A stretch of DNA of 64,000 nt from Pelomonas sp. BJYL3 (GCF_027257975.1 NZ_JANZKX010000001.1:806001-870000), one strand, 5' to 3'; numbered from the stretch's first letter, positions 14,301-25,719 are shown. Notes: generated from the sequence alone by a model not told the origin. Made by a program: numbers and translations.

Positions 14301-17300
14301 AGGCCTGGACCGGCGTGCGCAGCGAAGGCGCGCAGAAGCAGCTCGTGAGCCTGCTCGTGCTCGACCCGGACGACGCGGCCGCCGCCGCCCGCCTGGCTGA
14401 CGGCTCCCTGCGCCAGGCCCTGGCCGCCTGGCTGCCCGACTACATGCTGCCCCAGCGCTTCCAGCGGCTGGAGGCCCTGCCCCTGAGCGCCAATGGCAAG
14501 GTGGATGCCGCCCAGCTGCAGGCCCTGCTGCAGGCGCAGCAGGCCGAGGGCGCGGCGCCCGCGGCGCAGACCGACGCCGCTGCCCAGGCCCTGCAGGAGC
14601 AGCTCCTCCCCTTGTGGCGTTCCCTGCTCGGTCGGCAAGACCTGACCCCTGCGCAGAGCTTCTTCGACGTCGGCGGCGACTCCCTGCTGGCCCTGCGCCT
14701 GCTCAGCCGCGTGCGCGAGCAGCTGGGCCTGGCGCCCGCGCTCCAGGGCCGGCTGATGCAGTGCTTCTTCCAGCAGCCCCGCCTGGCTGACTTCGCCGCG
14801 GCGCTGGCCCGCCTGCAGCAGGACCCGCCGGCACAGGGCGCGGACGAACTGCCCCTCATCGAGCCCGCCGCGGCACCGACGGGCGAGGACTTCCCCGCCG
14901 CCGACGTGCAGCTGGCCTTCCTGATGGGTGACGGCGAGGACCTCGAGTTCCATGTGCGCACCCACCACTACGTCGAGGTGGAGATGCCCGCCTTCGACCC
15001 GGCCCGCTACGAGCAGGCCCTGCAGCGAGAGCTCCAGCGCCAGGCCGCCAACATCGTGGTGGCCACGCCCGAGCTTCGCCTGCTCCCCGTGCAAGACCTG
15101 ACCCCGCTGCCGCTGAGCCTGGACGACTGCCGCGCGCTCGACGCTGCGGCCTGCGAGGCCCGCCTGCTGGCCACCCGGGCCCGCATGGAGCGCCAGACCC
15201 TGCCCGTGCACCACTGGCCCTGGATGGACGTGCACGCCACCCTGCTGCCGGGCGGCCATGCGCGCCTGCACATCAACTGCAATGCCGTGTTCTGGGACGG
15301 CTTCGGCACCCAGCAGTTCTTCGCCAACGTGGAGCGCTGCTACCGCGAGCCCGGGCTCGTGCTGCCGCCGCTGACCCTCACCTTCCGCGACTGCGTGCTG
15401 GCCCTGGAGCGCCTGGAGCAGGGCCCCCAGGGCGAGCGTTCGCGCCGCTACTGGATGGAGCGCCTGCCAGCCATGCCCGCCGCGCCCGCCCTGCCGCTGA
15501 AGCCGCGCCTGAACCGCCGCCAGCGCTCGATGATGAAGCGCCGGGAGATGGACCTCAGCGCCGCGCAATGGCAGGCCCTGCGCCAGCGCTGCGAGGCCCG
15601 CGGCCTGCGCCCCGAGGCCGGGCTCTTCGCCGCCTATGCCCAGATCCTGTCCTTCTGGAGCGGCTCGCGGCACTTCCTGCTCAACAACATGGTCTCGCAC
15701 CGCCTGCCGATGCACGAGCAGATCTTCGAGATCGTGGGCAACTTCTCCGCGCTGTACCCGCTGGAGGTGGACTGGCGCGAGGGCGGTGGCTTCGCCGAGC
15801 GCTGCCGCCGCCTGGATCAGCGCATGCAGCAGGACGCGCAGCACCTGCACTGCAGCGGCGTGCAGGTGCTGCAGGCCTACAACCGCGTGCACGGCCAGGC
15901 CGGCCGCGCCGCCTGCCCCTTCGTGGTGGGCAACGGCCTGGCCATGAAGCCCTTCACCCGCTCCCTGCACGGCTGCCTGGAGACCCCCCAGGTGCTGCTG
16001 GACAACCAGTTCTTCGGCCTGGAGGACGGCGGCATCTGGATCACCTGGGACGTCTTCGAGGACGTCTTCCCCGCCGGCCAGGTGGACGCCATGTGGCAGG
16101 CCTACGCGCGCCTGCTGGACCAGCTGGCCCATGACGACGCAGCCTGGGACAGCGAGGGCTTCGACCTGCTGGACGAGGCCGCCCGCGCCCTGCGCCGCGC
16201 CTACAACGACAGCGCCGCCCCGCGCCCAGAGGGCCGCCTGCTGCAGGATGGCCTCCTGGAGCAGGCCCGCCAGCAAGGCGATGCCCTGGCCCTGGTCGCC
16301 GAGGGTCAGCGCCTCAGCTACGCGCAGCTGGCCGCGCAAGCGCTGGCGCTGGCCGGCCAGCTGCAGGCCCGCGGCCTGCGCAGCGCCGAGCCCGTGGCCG
16401 TGCTGCTGCCCCGCGGCCCCTGGCAGGTGATCGCCGTGCAGGCCATCCTGGCGGCCGGCGGCGCCTATGTGCCCATGGACCCGCAGTGGCCGGCGCAACG
16501 CCTGCAGCAGCTGCTCGACAGCACCGGCGCGCGCCTGGCCCTGTGCCTGGCCGGGCTCGATGCCCCCGCGCTGCCGGGCCTGCACTACCTCGCCGTCGAC
16601 CAGCTTCCTTCTGGCCCCGCCTGGCAGCCGCCCGCCGCCAGCGAGACGCAGCTCGCCTACATCATCTTCACCTCGGGCTCCACCGGCGTGCCCAAGGGCG
16701 TGATGATCGACCACCGCGGCGCGCTCAACACCATCGCCGACATCAACCGCCGCTTCGGCGTGAGGCCGGCGGACGTGCTCTTCGGCGTGTCCTCGCTGTA
16801 CTTCGACCTCTCGGTCTACGACCTCTTCGGCAGCACCCTGGCCGGCGCCCGCCTGGTGCTGCCGGACGCGGCCACCGGCGTGGACCCTTCGGCCTGGCTG
16901 CGCCAGATGCAGGACGAGGGCGTGACCGTGTGGAACTCGGTACCCGCGCTGATGCAGCTGCTGGTGGACGCCGCGCTGGCGGCCGGCGTGCAGCTGCCGC
17001 AGCTGCGCCTGGTGATGCTCAGCGGGGACTGGATCCCGGTGACCCTGCCCGACCAGGTCCGCCGCATCGCGCCCAACGCCCAGGTGGTGAGCCTGGGCGG
17101 CGCCACGGAGGCCTCGATCTGGTCCATCGTCTACCCCATCGGCAGTGTGCCGGCGGACTGGCCCAGCATCCCCTACGGCCGCCCCCTGGCCAACCAGCGC
17201 TGGCATGTGCTGGACGAGGACGGCCGCGAGCTGCCCGACGGCGTCACCGGCCAGCTGCACATCGCCGGCACCGGGCTGGCCCTGGGCTACTGGGGGGACG

Positions 17301-18805
17301 AGGCGCGCACCGCCGCCGCCTTCATCCGCCACCCGCGCAGCGGCGAGCGGCTCTACCGCACGGGCGACCTCGGCCGTATGCTGCCCGAGGGCCAGATCGA
17401 GTTCCTGGGCCGCGCCGACTTCCAGGTCAAGATCCAGGGCTACCGCATCGAGATCGACGAGATCGAGCACGTGCTGCTGGCCCACCCCGGCGTGCGCGGC
17501 GCGGCGGTCATCGTGGTCGGCAGCCAGGCGGGCAAGCAGCTGCAGGGCTTCGTCATCGCCGACGAGGACCTGGACCTGGCGGCCGTGCAGGCGCATGTCG
17601 GCGCCCGCCTGCCGGCCTATATGGTGCCCAGCCGCCTGCAGCGCCTGGCCCAGCTGCCGCTGACCGCCAATGGCAAGGTGGACCGCAGCGCCCTGGCCGC
17701 CATGGCGATCAACGAGCCCCGAGAGCAAGGCAGCGTGGCGCCGCGCAATGCGCTGGAGCGCAGCCTGGCCGAGATCTGGTCGGCCGTGCTGGGCGTGCAG
17801 CCCGGCGTGCATGACGACTTCTTCGCCCTGGGCGGCCAGTCCTTCGCCGCCGTGCGGGTGATGACGCGGATCGAGCAGCAGCTGGGCCTGCGTCTGCCGC
17901 TGTCCCTGATGCTGGAGGGCCGCACCATCGCCGCACTGGCCCAGGCCATCGAACAGGCCCGGACCCAGCGCACCGAGTCCCCGGCCGTGGCCAGACGCTC
18001 ACGCGCCCTGGTCTGCCTGCAGCAGGGCAGCAGCCAGGAGCCGGGCTGGTACTTCGTTCATCCGGCCGGCGGCCATGTGCTGTGCTACCGCGAGCTGGCC
18101 CAGAGCATGCCCGGCCACTTCCATGCCTTCCAGGCGCCGGGCCTCTCCAATGACGGTGCGCCGCTGGACGAGGTGCCGGCGCTGGCCGCCCACTACCTCG
18201 CGGCCCTGCGCCAGCACCAGCCCCAGGGCCCCTACCGCCTGGGCGGCTGGTCTTCGGGCGGCACCATCGCCTTCGAGATGGCCCGCCAGCTGGAGGCCGA
18301 GGGCGAGCAGGTCGCCTGCCTGGCCCTGCTGGACACCCCGGCGCCGCTGGCCGGCGAGCCTCAGGCGCCGAGCCCGCGCCAGCTGCTGCAGTGGTTCCTG
18401 CAGGACCTGGAGGCACCGCTGTCCGCCGACATGCTGGCGCAGATCCAGACGCAAGACCTGACCCTCGCGGCCGCCCTCTCGCTGCTGCACGGCCAGGGCC
18501 TGGCCCGCCACCTGGACGCCCGCGCCCTGCAGGCCGTGCATGCCGTGTTCTGCGCCACGGTCGGCGCCTGCCAGCGCTACCGCCCCGGCCCCGTCGGCCT
18601 GAACGCACCGCTGCTGGTGCTGCAGGCCAGCGAGGGCGAGGTGGCCGAGTTCGCCGGCCACCCGGATGCCCACCGCAGCGACTGGGGCTGGCGCGCCTAC
18701 GCCGCCGGCCGCCTGCGCAGCCTGCGCGTGCCGGGCAGCCACTACAGCCTCTTCAAGCCCCCTCAGCTGGACGGCGTCGCCGCCCTGCTGCAGACCCCGT
18801 TCTGA
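11342..18805 (+). CDS. NRPS TubCdocking-Cyc-A-T-Cyc*-A-T-TE, cysteine-specific
   Basis: 2487 residues, GTG start overlapping the PKS stop (GTGA). A TubC-type docking domain (about 20-75) receives the PKS chain. Cyc1 begins with FPLTDVQHAYWMGR (98) and has DxxxxD at Asp229/Asp234, the heterocyclization signature. A1 (TSGSTG 707-712; NGK Lys1053) reads DLYN-I-S-S-IWK. T1 has Ser1114. Cyc2 starts at 1184 but has Asn1314 in place of the first Asp (Asn1314-Asp1319). A2 (TSGSTG 1777-1782; Lys2112) reads DLYNMSLIWK, the standard cysteine code. T2 has Ser2167. The terminal TE has nucleophile Ser2304 (GWSSG) and a late GSHYS histidine. Expected role: add two Cys to a beta-ketoacyl chain, form one or two thiazolines, and release it. 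No oxidase domain is present. Confidence 0.93.
13342..13356 (+). repeat. Dispersed word, copy 2
   Basis: Exact 15-nt copy in A1 of the cysteine NRPS, in the variable stretch before A3; read as QDLTP. Confidence 0.85.
14635..14649 (+). repeat. Dispersed word, copy 3
   Basis: Exact 15-nt copy in T1 of the cysteine NRPS, in the loop between the first helix and GGDSL; read as QDLTP. Confidence 0.85.
15091..15105 (+). repeat. Dispersed word, copy 4
   Basis: Exact 15-nt copy in the variant Cyc2 domain; read as QDLTP. Confidence 0.85.
18451..18464 (+). repeat. Dispersed word, copy 5
   Basis: Exact 14-nt copy (next base T) in the TE lid region; read as QDLTL. Confidence 0.85.
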
Positions 18806-18823
18806 ACTGATCCGGAGCAAGAC

Positions 18824-19282
18824 ATGACCCCTCCTGTTGCCGCCACACATTCGGCCCCCCTCCGCATCGCCTTCCTCTGGCTGGCCCTGAGCCTGACCCT
18901 GCTGATGGTGATCGCCTCCACCCTCGTCAAGGCCGCCATCCAGACCGACTTCAGCGAGTTCGTCCACCACCCCGGCCCACGCGGCTGGGAGGTGTTCTGC
19001 CTGCAGTTCTTCGTCTACCTGAGCCTGGGCACCGCTGCCCTGTATCTGCAGACGCCCTGGTTCCGCTGGCTGACCCTGCTGCTGTTCACCTTGGCCGGGC
19101 TCTACATGCTGGCGCACCAGATCGGCCACATGGCCGAGGGCTGGCGCTACGGCCTGACCGGCGCGGTGGACCTGGCCCATCACCTGCTCAGCGCCCTGGG
19201 CGTGTGGCAGGCCTGGCGCTGGTGCCGCCAGGCGCGCCAGCAAGAGGGCGCCGCCCTGAAGCCGCAGGAGCTCGCATGCTGA
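18824..19282 (+). CDS. Small four-helix membrane protein, unknown
   Basis: 152 residues with four hydrophobic segments (about 13-37, 58-76, 82-100 and 115-132) and a charged C-terminal tail. It has several histidines near the helix ends (HH after FSEFV, HQIGHMAEG, DLAHH). A GGAG site precedes the ATG at 18824. The stop overlaps the thioesterase start by 7 nt, so it is co-translated with it and belongs to the biosynthetic operon. The family is not recognised; a membrane helper for export or lipid-chain handling is a guess from position only. Confidence 0.7.
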   Translation: MTPPVAATHSAPLRIAFLWLALSLTLLMVIASTLVKAAIQTDFSEFVHHPGPRGWEVFCLQFFVYLSLGTAALYLQTPWFRWLTLLLFTLAGLYMLAHQIGHMAEGWRYGLTGAVDLAHHLLSALGVWQAWRWCRQARQQEGAALKPQELAC

Positions 19283-20037
19283 GCGCCGCTTCACGCGCGG
19301 CCCAGGAGCCCCCGCGCCTGCTCCTGCTGTGCTTCGCCCATGCCGGAGGCCACACGGCCTGCTTCCTCAACTGGCAGGCGCAGATGCCGGCCGGCGTGCG
19401 CGTGATGCCGGTGGAGCTGCCCGGCCACGGGCGGCGCATCCGCGAGGCCTTGCTGACCGACTACGAAACCCTGGTCGACAGCCTGGTCGCGCAGCTGCTG
19501 CCGGAGATCGAGGCGCTACAGCGCCAGCACCCCGGCCTGGGCTATGCCGCCTTCGGCCACAGCGCGGGGGCGAGCTTCGGCTTCGGCGTCTGTGCGCGCC
19601 TGGCCGAGCGCCTGGGGCAGGCGCCCGTGCACGCCTTCTGGTCGGCCGGCGCGCCGCCCCACATCCCCCGGCCGCCCCGCTCGCGCTACAGCGACGCCCA
19701 GCTGCTCGAGGAGGCGCGCGCCCTGGCCGGCACGCCCGGCGAGGTGCTGGACAACCCCGAGCTGATGGCCTTCTTCCTGCCCATCCTGCGCGCCGACTTC
19801 GCGGCCTTCGAGGGTGCCAGCCTGGACGCCGCCCGCCAGCTGGACTGCCCCTTCACCGTCTTCGCCGCCACGCGGGACCGCATCCCGCCCGAGGACATCT
19901 GGGCCTGGCAGCGCCATGCCAGCCAGGGTGCGCGCCGCGTGCTTCTGGACGGCGACCATTTCTCCGTGCTCTACACGCCGCAGGCTCTGTGGAGCCACGT
20001 GCGCCAGACGCTCGGCGAGGAGCTCACGACATGCTGA
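19276..20037 (+). CDS. Type II thioesterase (proofreading)
   Basis: 253 residues, alpha/beta hydrolase of the GrsT/RedJ type. Seen: CFAHAGGH near the N-terminus, PVELPGHGRR, nucleophile elbow GHSAG (about residues 95-99), and the late GDHF histidine. Type II thioesterases hydrolyse wrong or stalled acyl groups from carrier domains of PKS/NRPS lines. The ATG at 19276 has AGGAG 6 nt upstream and lies inside the preceding stop region. Its place right after the NRPS with its own TE supports an editing role. Firm family call. Confidence 0.92.
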   Translation: MLSAASRAAQEPPRLLLLCFAHAGGHTACFLNWQAQMPAGVRVMPVELPGHGRRIREALLTDYETLVDSLVAQLLPEIEALQRQHPGLGYAAFGHSAGASFGFGVCARLAERLGQAPVHAFWSAGAPPHIPRPPRSRYSDAQLLEEARALAGTPGEVLDNPELMAFFLPILRADFAAFEGASLDAARQLDCPFTVFAATRDRIPPEDIWAWQRHASQGARRVLLDGDHFSVLYTPQALWSHVRQTLGEELTTC

Positions 20038-20801
20038 TGAACCCCGCCCGCCGCCGCCTGTGCGGCGTCCCCTTCAGCCTGCTGCTGGCCGGCCCCGCCC
20101 TGGCAGCCGCCAGCCCCACGGCCGAGGAAGTCATCGAGCGCTTCGACAAGCTGCTGTGGGGCAGCACCCTGCAGGGCCAGTTCGAGATGACCATCACCAC
20201 GCCTTCGTGGTCGCGCAGCCTGACGCTCAAGCTCTGGACGCACCGCCCCGCCAAGTCCTTCGTGCGCATCGTGGCGCCGGCCAAGGACGCCGGCATCCTC
20301 TCGCTGCGCCTGGGCTCGGAGATGTGGAACTACCTGCCCAATATCGAGCGCAGCATCAAGGTGCCGCCGTCCATGATGCTGCAGCCCTGGCTCGGCTCGG
20401 ACTTCAGCAACGACGACATGGTCAAGGAAAGCAGCATCGTCCACGACTACCAGCACCGCTTCGTCGGCGAGCCGCGGGTGGAGGGCGTGGACGCCTGGGA
20501 GATCGAGTCCCTGCCCCGCCCCGAGGCCGCCGTGGTCTGGGGCCGCCTGCTGAGCCTGGTGCGCAAGGGCGACTACGTGCCCCTCAGCACCCGCTTCTTC
20601 AACGAGCGCGGCCAGCTGGTGCGCACGCTCAGCTACTCCGACGTGCGCCCGCTCGGCGGCCGCCAGCTGCCCACACGCTGGGAGATGCAGCCCGAGAACC
20701 AGCCGGGCAAGAAGACCACCCTCGTGATCCAGGAGGCGCGCTACGACCAGCCCATCGCGGAGGACGTCTTCTCGCTCCAGAACCTCAGCCGGAGGCGCTG
20801 A
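20031..20801 (+). CDS. Periplasmic LolA-like outer-membrane lipoprotein-sorting protein
   Basis: 256 residues. The ATG at 20031 has AGGAG 8 nt upstream and overlaps the thioesterase stop (ATGCTGATGA). It has a signal peptide with an Arg-rich start cut near ALAAA. The mature part is an open beta-barrel of the COG2834 LolA-like type, with the MWNYLPNIERSIKVPPSMM segment typical of this group. These proteins carry a hydrophobic cargo through the periplasm. The genes that follow encode a LolD-type ATPase and an FtsX-type permease, so the set forms a Lol-like export route, plausibly for the lipid product. A second copy sits at 36.5 kb. Confidence 0.85.
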   Translation: MLMNPARRRLCGVPFSLLLAGPALAAASPTAEEVIERFDKLLWGSTLQGQFEMTITTPSWSRSLTLKLWTHRPAKSFVRIVAPAKDAGILSLRLGSEMWNYLPNIERSIKVPPSMMLQPWLGSDFSNDDMVKESSIVHDYQHRFVGEPRVEGVDAWEIESLPRPEAAVVWGRLLSLVRKGDYVPLSTRFFNERGQLVRTLSYSDVRPLGGRQLPTRWEMQPENQPGKKTTLVIQEARYDQPIAEDVFSLQNLSRRR

Positions 20802-20804
20802 CCC

Positions 20805-21492
<688 letters not shown>

Positions 21493-21521
<29 letters not shown>

Positions 21522-23985
21522 TGCGCGCCGCCAGGTGCGGCGCTCCCTGCTCATCCTCGGCGTCACCAGCCTGGGCGTGCTGGCCATGGTGCTGGCCTGG
21601 TCCGTGCTGGACGGGCAGAACCAGCAGATGGTGCGCAACATGACCGAGGTCTACAGCGCCCATGCCCAGCTGCAGCGCGTCGACTTCCTGGACCAGCCCA
21701 GCCTGGACCTGAGCTTCCCCGCCCACATGGCCGCGGACCTCGCCGGCCAGCCGGGCGTGAAGGCGGTGAGCTCGCGCATCACCGGCACCGGCCTGCTGAG
21801 CGCCGCCACCCAGGTGCGCGGCGTGCTGCTGGTGGGCATCGACCCCGTTCAGGAACCCCAGGTCACGCGCCTGGACCGCCAGATCGTGCAGGGCCACTAC
21901 CTGCGCCCCGGCGAACGCGGCGGTCTGCTGCTGGGCCGCAGCCTGGCGACCAGCCTGGGCGTGCGCCCGGGTGACGAGGTGGCCGTGCTGGCCGAGGGGC
22001 GCCACGCGGCCATCGGCTCGCTGCGCCTGCAGGTGCGCGGCATCTTCGACACCGGCAACTCGCACACCGACGCGCAGCAGGCCTTCCTGGGCCTCGGCGA
22101 CGCCTCCGAACTCTTCGGCACCGAGGGCGAGATCACCAGCGCCGCACTGCGCCTGGACAGCCTGGCCGCATCCCCCCGTCTCCTGCAGCAGCTGCAGGCC
22201 GGCCTGCCCTGCGGCCTCGTGCTGCGCGACTGGGCGGCCCTGCTGCCCTCGGTGGCGCAGTCCGTGCAGTTCCACGAGGGCCTGGCCCATCTGCTGATGC
22301 TGATCCTCTTCGTCGTCGTGGCCACGGGCCTGGCGACCAGCCTGCAGATGTCCGTCTCCGAGCGCCTGAACGAGTACGGCACCCAGCTGGCCCTGGGCAC
22401 CACGCCCTGGCAGCTGTGCCGCAGCATCGTCTACGAAGGCCTGCTGCTGAGCGGCCTGGGCTTCTTCATCGGCTATGCCCTGGCCGCGCTGATCGCCACG
22501 CAGCTGGCACGCGAGGGCATCAGCCTGCCCCAGCACGGCGAGGCCTTGGAGACCATGCAGGGCCTGGGCCAGCGCATCCATCCCTACCTGGACCCGCGCC
22601 GCCTGCCCACGCTGCTGCTGGGCCTGGGCCTGGTGAGCTTGCTGGCCACGCTGCTGCCGGCCTGGCGCGCCGCGCGGCTCACGCCGCTGGCGGCGCTGCG
22701 CGGCGTCTGGAGGGAGCGGCCGCCGCGGCGCCGCAGCCGCCGCGACGTGGCCTCCTCGAGCAGCCCGCGCTGGCCCACGCTGGCCCTGGCCTGGCGCAAT
22801 GTGCGCCGCTCGCCGTGGCGCTCGGCCCTGGCCGGTGCCGCGCTGAGCCTGGGCCTGGCGGCCTTCATCTTCGTGCAGGCCCTGGCCGCGGGCTTCATGA
22901 AGCAGATGAGCGACAACACCACCGGCTTCGTCACCGCGGACCTGCAGGTCCAGCACCCGCTGTTCCGCCACCAGATGCAGCCGGCCTGGCACTTCAGCGC
23001 GCAGGAGCCCTGGCTGGCCCGGCTGCGCGAGCGGCCCGAGGTGGCGGGCCTGAGCCTGCGCCTGCAGTCAGAGGCCACCGTCAGCAGCACCCGCAAGGCC
23101 GAGGCCGTGCTGCTGGTGGGCATGGACGCCCAGGCCGAGCGCCAGGTCACGCGCCTGCACGAGGCCGTGGTACAGGGCCATCTGCCCGCCCGGCCGCAGG
23201 ACGCCGTGCTGGGCAAGAAGCTGGCCGAGCGCCTGGACCTGCATGTGGGCGAGCGCCTGGTGGCCATGGCCCAGGGGGCGGACGGCGGCCTGGTGTCGGA
23301 GGCCTTCGTGGTCAGCGGCATCCTGGACACCGGCGCCCACGGGCCCGACACCGGCATGGTCTACATCGACCTCGCCCGGGCGCGCCAGCTGCTGGGCCAG
23401 CCCGGCAGCGCCAGCGCCGCCCTCGTCCGCCTGCAGCATCCCGAAAGCCTGGCAGCCCAGCGTGCGGGCCTGCAGGCCCTGCTGCCCACCGATGGCAGCC
23501 GCCAGCTGATGAGCTGGCAGGAGCTGGTGCCCGAGGTGGCCCAGACCGTCAACCTGGTCAAGCACGGCGTGCTGCTGATCCTGGCCATCGTCTTCCTGAT
23601 GGTGGCCACCATCGCGATGAACAGCCTGCTGATGTCGGTGATGGAGCGCAGCCGCGAGTTCGGCACCCTGATGAGCCTGGGCGCCAGCCCGCGCACCCTG
23701 CTGCGCCTGGTGGCCGGCGAGGCCGGCGTGCTGGCCGCCCTGGGCGCCGGCGCGGGCCTGCTGATGGGCGGCGCCCTGGTCGCGCACTACGCCTGGACCG
23801 GCCTGCGCCTGCGCGCCCATGGGGCCGAAAGCCTGGGCCTGGGCGACATCGTCCACCCCCAGTTCTCCGGCCCCGCCATGCTGGGCGCCGCCGCCGTGCT
23901 GTGCCTGCTGGTGCTGCTGGCCTCGCTGGTGCCGGCCCTGCGCATCGGCCGCCGCGAGCCCGTCGCCGCCCTGCGTCAACCCTGA
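21493..23985 (+). CDS. Double FtsX-type ABC permease
   Basis: 830 residues, about twice a LolC/MacB permease. Two similar halves (about 1-405 and 430-830) each have an N-terminal helix, a periplasmic domain with a VLLVG(I/M)D segment followed by QVTRLxxxxVQGH, and three C-terminal helices. The halves are joined by an Arg/Ser-rich linker (RERPPRRRSRRD). A pseudo-dimer in one chain fits an ABC exporter that uses one permease polypeptide. The ATG at 21493 is chosen because the upstream in-frame codons lie inside the ATPase gene and do not encode a membrane start. It is translationally coupled to the ATPase. Confidence 0.87.
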
Positions 23986-23996
23986 AGCTTCCTCCC

Positions 23997-24518
23997 ATGT
24001 CCCCTTCCCACTTTCGCGCCCCCTCGCGCTTCATGAGCCTGCTGCTGCCCCTGGCCCTTCTGACGCCGCAGGCGCAGGCCCATGGTGACCACGTCCATGC
24101 CCAGCGCAATGCGGCGGGGCCCTTCCCGGTCGAGCAGCTGGACTTCGGCATCCCCGGCAATCCCCGCAAGCTGCAACGCACCTGGCTGCTGGAGCTGGAC
24201 GACGACGAGCGCCTGGAACCATCCCAGATCAGCATCCCCCTGGGCAGCACCGTGCGCCTGGTCATCAGCAACAACGGCAAGCGCCCGCATGAGCTGGCCC
24301 TGGGCAGCCCGGCCACGCTCAAGGCACTGGCCGACGCGCGCCGCCAGCGTGGCAAGGCGCTGGACGAGAGCGTGCACGTCTTCACCATTGCCCCCGGTGA
24401 CAAGGACGAGCTGGTCTGGGAGTTCAACCGCGCCGGCACCTGGCTGCTCCAGTGCCTGGATCCCGCCCTTGTGGGCAAGGCGCAGCCGCTTCGCGTGCTC
24501 GTCCAGCCCAAGCCATGA
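23997..24518 (+). CDS. Secreted cupredoxin-like protein with an incomplete copper site
   Basis: 173 residues with a signal peptide cut after AQA, then a His-rich mature N-terminus (HGDHVH). A cupredoxin-fold domain follows: GSTVRLVISNNGKRPHELAL supplies the first His, and FNRAGTWLLQCLDP the Cys. In normal type 1 copper proteins His and Met ligands follow this Cys within about ten residues; here they are absent (ALVGKAQP). So either the metal site differs, with the N-terminal histidines helping, or the domain only binds a partner. Its stop overlaps the next gene by ATGA. Periplasmic metal handling is inferred. Confidence 0.75.
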   Translation: MSPSHFRAPSRFMSLLLPLALLTPQAQAHGDHVHAQRNAAGPFPVEQLDFGIPGNPRKLQRTWLLELDDDERLEPSQISIPLGSTVRLVISNNGKRPHELALGSPATLKALADARRQRGKALDESVHVFTIAPGDKDELVWEFNRAGTWLLQCLDPALVGKAQPLRVLVQPKP

Positions 24519-25678
24519 GGCGGGGCAGGACGGCCGGCCGCCCCCTGCTGCCGGCGCTGGGCCTGTGCCTGCTGGCACAGCTCGCCCAGGCCCAGTCACC
24601 GGACGGCAACCCGGAGGACCCCTGGCGGCTCAGTGGCAGCTACCGCGCCCTGGGCGTATACCAGCAGCCGCAGGACCTGCCGCGCCAGCGCAGCCTGGGC
24701 CAGCGTCTGCGCCTCAGCCTCGCTGGCGATCTGGCCACCTGGCCGGAAGGCGGCCTGCGCCTGCAGCTGGACCACGACAGCGAGCTGCTCAGCGGCGACA
24801 CGGCCTACCGCGCCGCGCTGGACGAGGCCCTGGCCGTGCCCCAGGACCAGGCCCTGCGTGACCGCAGCGTCTGGTGGCGGGACCGCCGCAGCCTCGGCCG
24901 CCAGCAGTTCTTCCGCGCCTTCGTGCAGGCCCGCGCGGGCGACTTCAGCGCCACCCTGGGCCGCCAGCGCATCGCCCTGGGCCAGGGCCGGCTGTGGAGC
25001 AGCCTGGACCTGCTGAACCCGCCCAACCCGCAGCAGATCGAGCGCGAAGACTTCATCGGCGTCGACGCCCTCCTGATGGAGCAGGCCCTGGGCCCGCTCT
25101 CGCGCGCCAGCCTCGTGCTCGCCCCCAGGCCCGGCGGCGGGCCTGCGCGCTGGCTGCTTCAGTGGCGCACGCACGCCCTGGCCATGGACCTCAGCGTCAG
25201 CCATGCACGCTATGGCGAGGACCGGCTGCTGGCCGTGGACATGGCCGGGCAATGGGCCGATGCCGGTCTGCGCGCCGAATTCACCCGCACCGCCCCCGCC
25301 GCGGGCCCGGCCTACTTCAGCGGCGTGCTGGGGGCGGACTACGCCTTCAATCCCCAGCTCAGCGCCAGCCTGGAGTGGTACTGGCGCAGCCGGCCCCTCG
25401 CTCCGCAGGCGGCGGTCGGCGGCCAGGCCCGACCGCCCCAGGGCGCCCATGCCATCGGCCTGAACCTCAGCTACGAGCTCACGCCCCTGCTGAAGCTGCA
25501 GGGCCTGTGGCTGCGCAATGCCGGCGACGGCAGCCAGCTGATCGCCCCGGGCTTCAGCTGGTCGCTCAGCGAGAACGGCGTGCTCAGCGCCGGCCTGCAG
25601 CGCTTCAGCGGCGACGCCCGCAGCGAGTACGGCCCGGGCGGGCGCCTGGCCTTTGTGCGCTACCAGCGCTATTTCTGA
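24515..25678 (+). CDS. Outer-membrane beta-barrel protein, porin/alginate-export-like
   Basis: 387 residues with a signal peptide ending AQAQ and alternating amphipathic strands throughout, ending in the aromatic C-terminal strand RYQRYF expected for BAM-assembled barrels. The segment SATLGRQRIALGQGRLWSSLDLLNP is seen in alginate-export-like and DUF1302-type porins. The start ATG at 24515 overlaps the preceding TGA by 4 nt. Last gene of the long + strand operon. Together with the LolA-like protein and ABC parts it could complete a path across the outer membrane. A related barrel is at 37.3 kb. Confidence 0.78.
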   Translation: MRRGRTAGRPLLPALGLCLLAQLAQAQSPDGNPEDPWRLSGSYRALGVYQQPQDLPRQRSLGQRLRLSLAGDLATWPEGGLRLQLDHDSELLSGDTAYRAALDEALAVPQDQALRDRSVWWRDRRSLGRQQFFRAFVQARAGDFSATLGRQRIALGQGRLWSSLDLLNPPNPQQIEREDFIGVDALLMEQALGPLSRASLVLAPRPGGGPARWLLQWRTHALAMDLSVSHARYGEDRLLAVDMAGQWADAGLRAEFTRTAPAAGPAYFSGVLGADYAFNPQLSASLEWYWRSRPLAPQAAVGGQARPPQGAHAIGLNLSYELTPLLKLQGLWLRNAGDGSQLIAPGFSWSLSENGVLSAGLQRFSGDARSEYGPGGRLAFVRYQRYF

Positions 25679-25692
25679 GCGCCTGAACGACG

Positions 25693-25719
25693 AAGGCCCC
25701 GGCGCGAGCACGGGGCCTT
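25693..25719. terminator. Hairpin terminator between convergent genes
   Basis: Perfect 9-bp stem AAGGCCCCG/CGGGGCCTT (25693-25701 with 25711-25719) with a 9-nt loop, in the 62-bp gap between the convergent barrel and desaturase genes. The run of T is short on both sides. It probably ends both transcripts. Confidence 0.7.
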
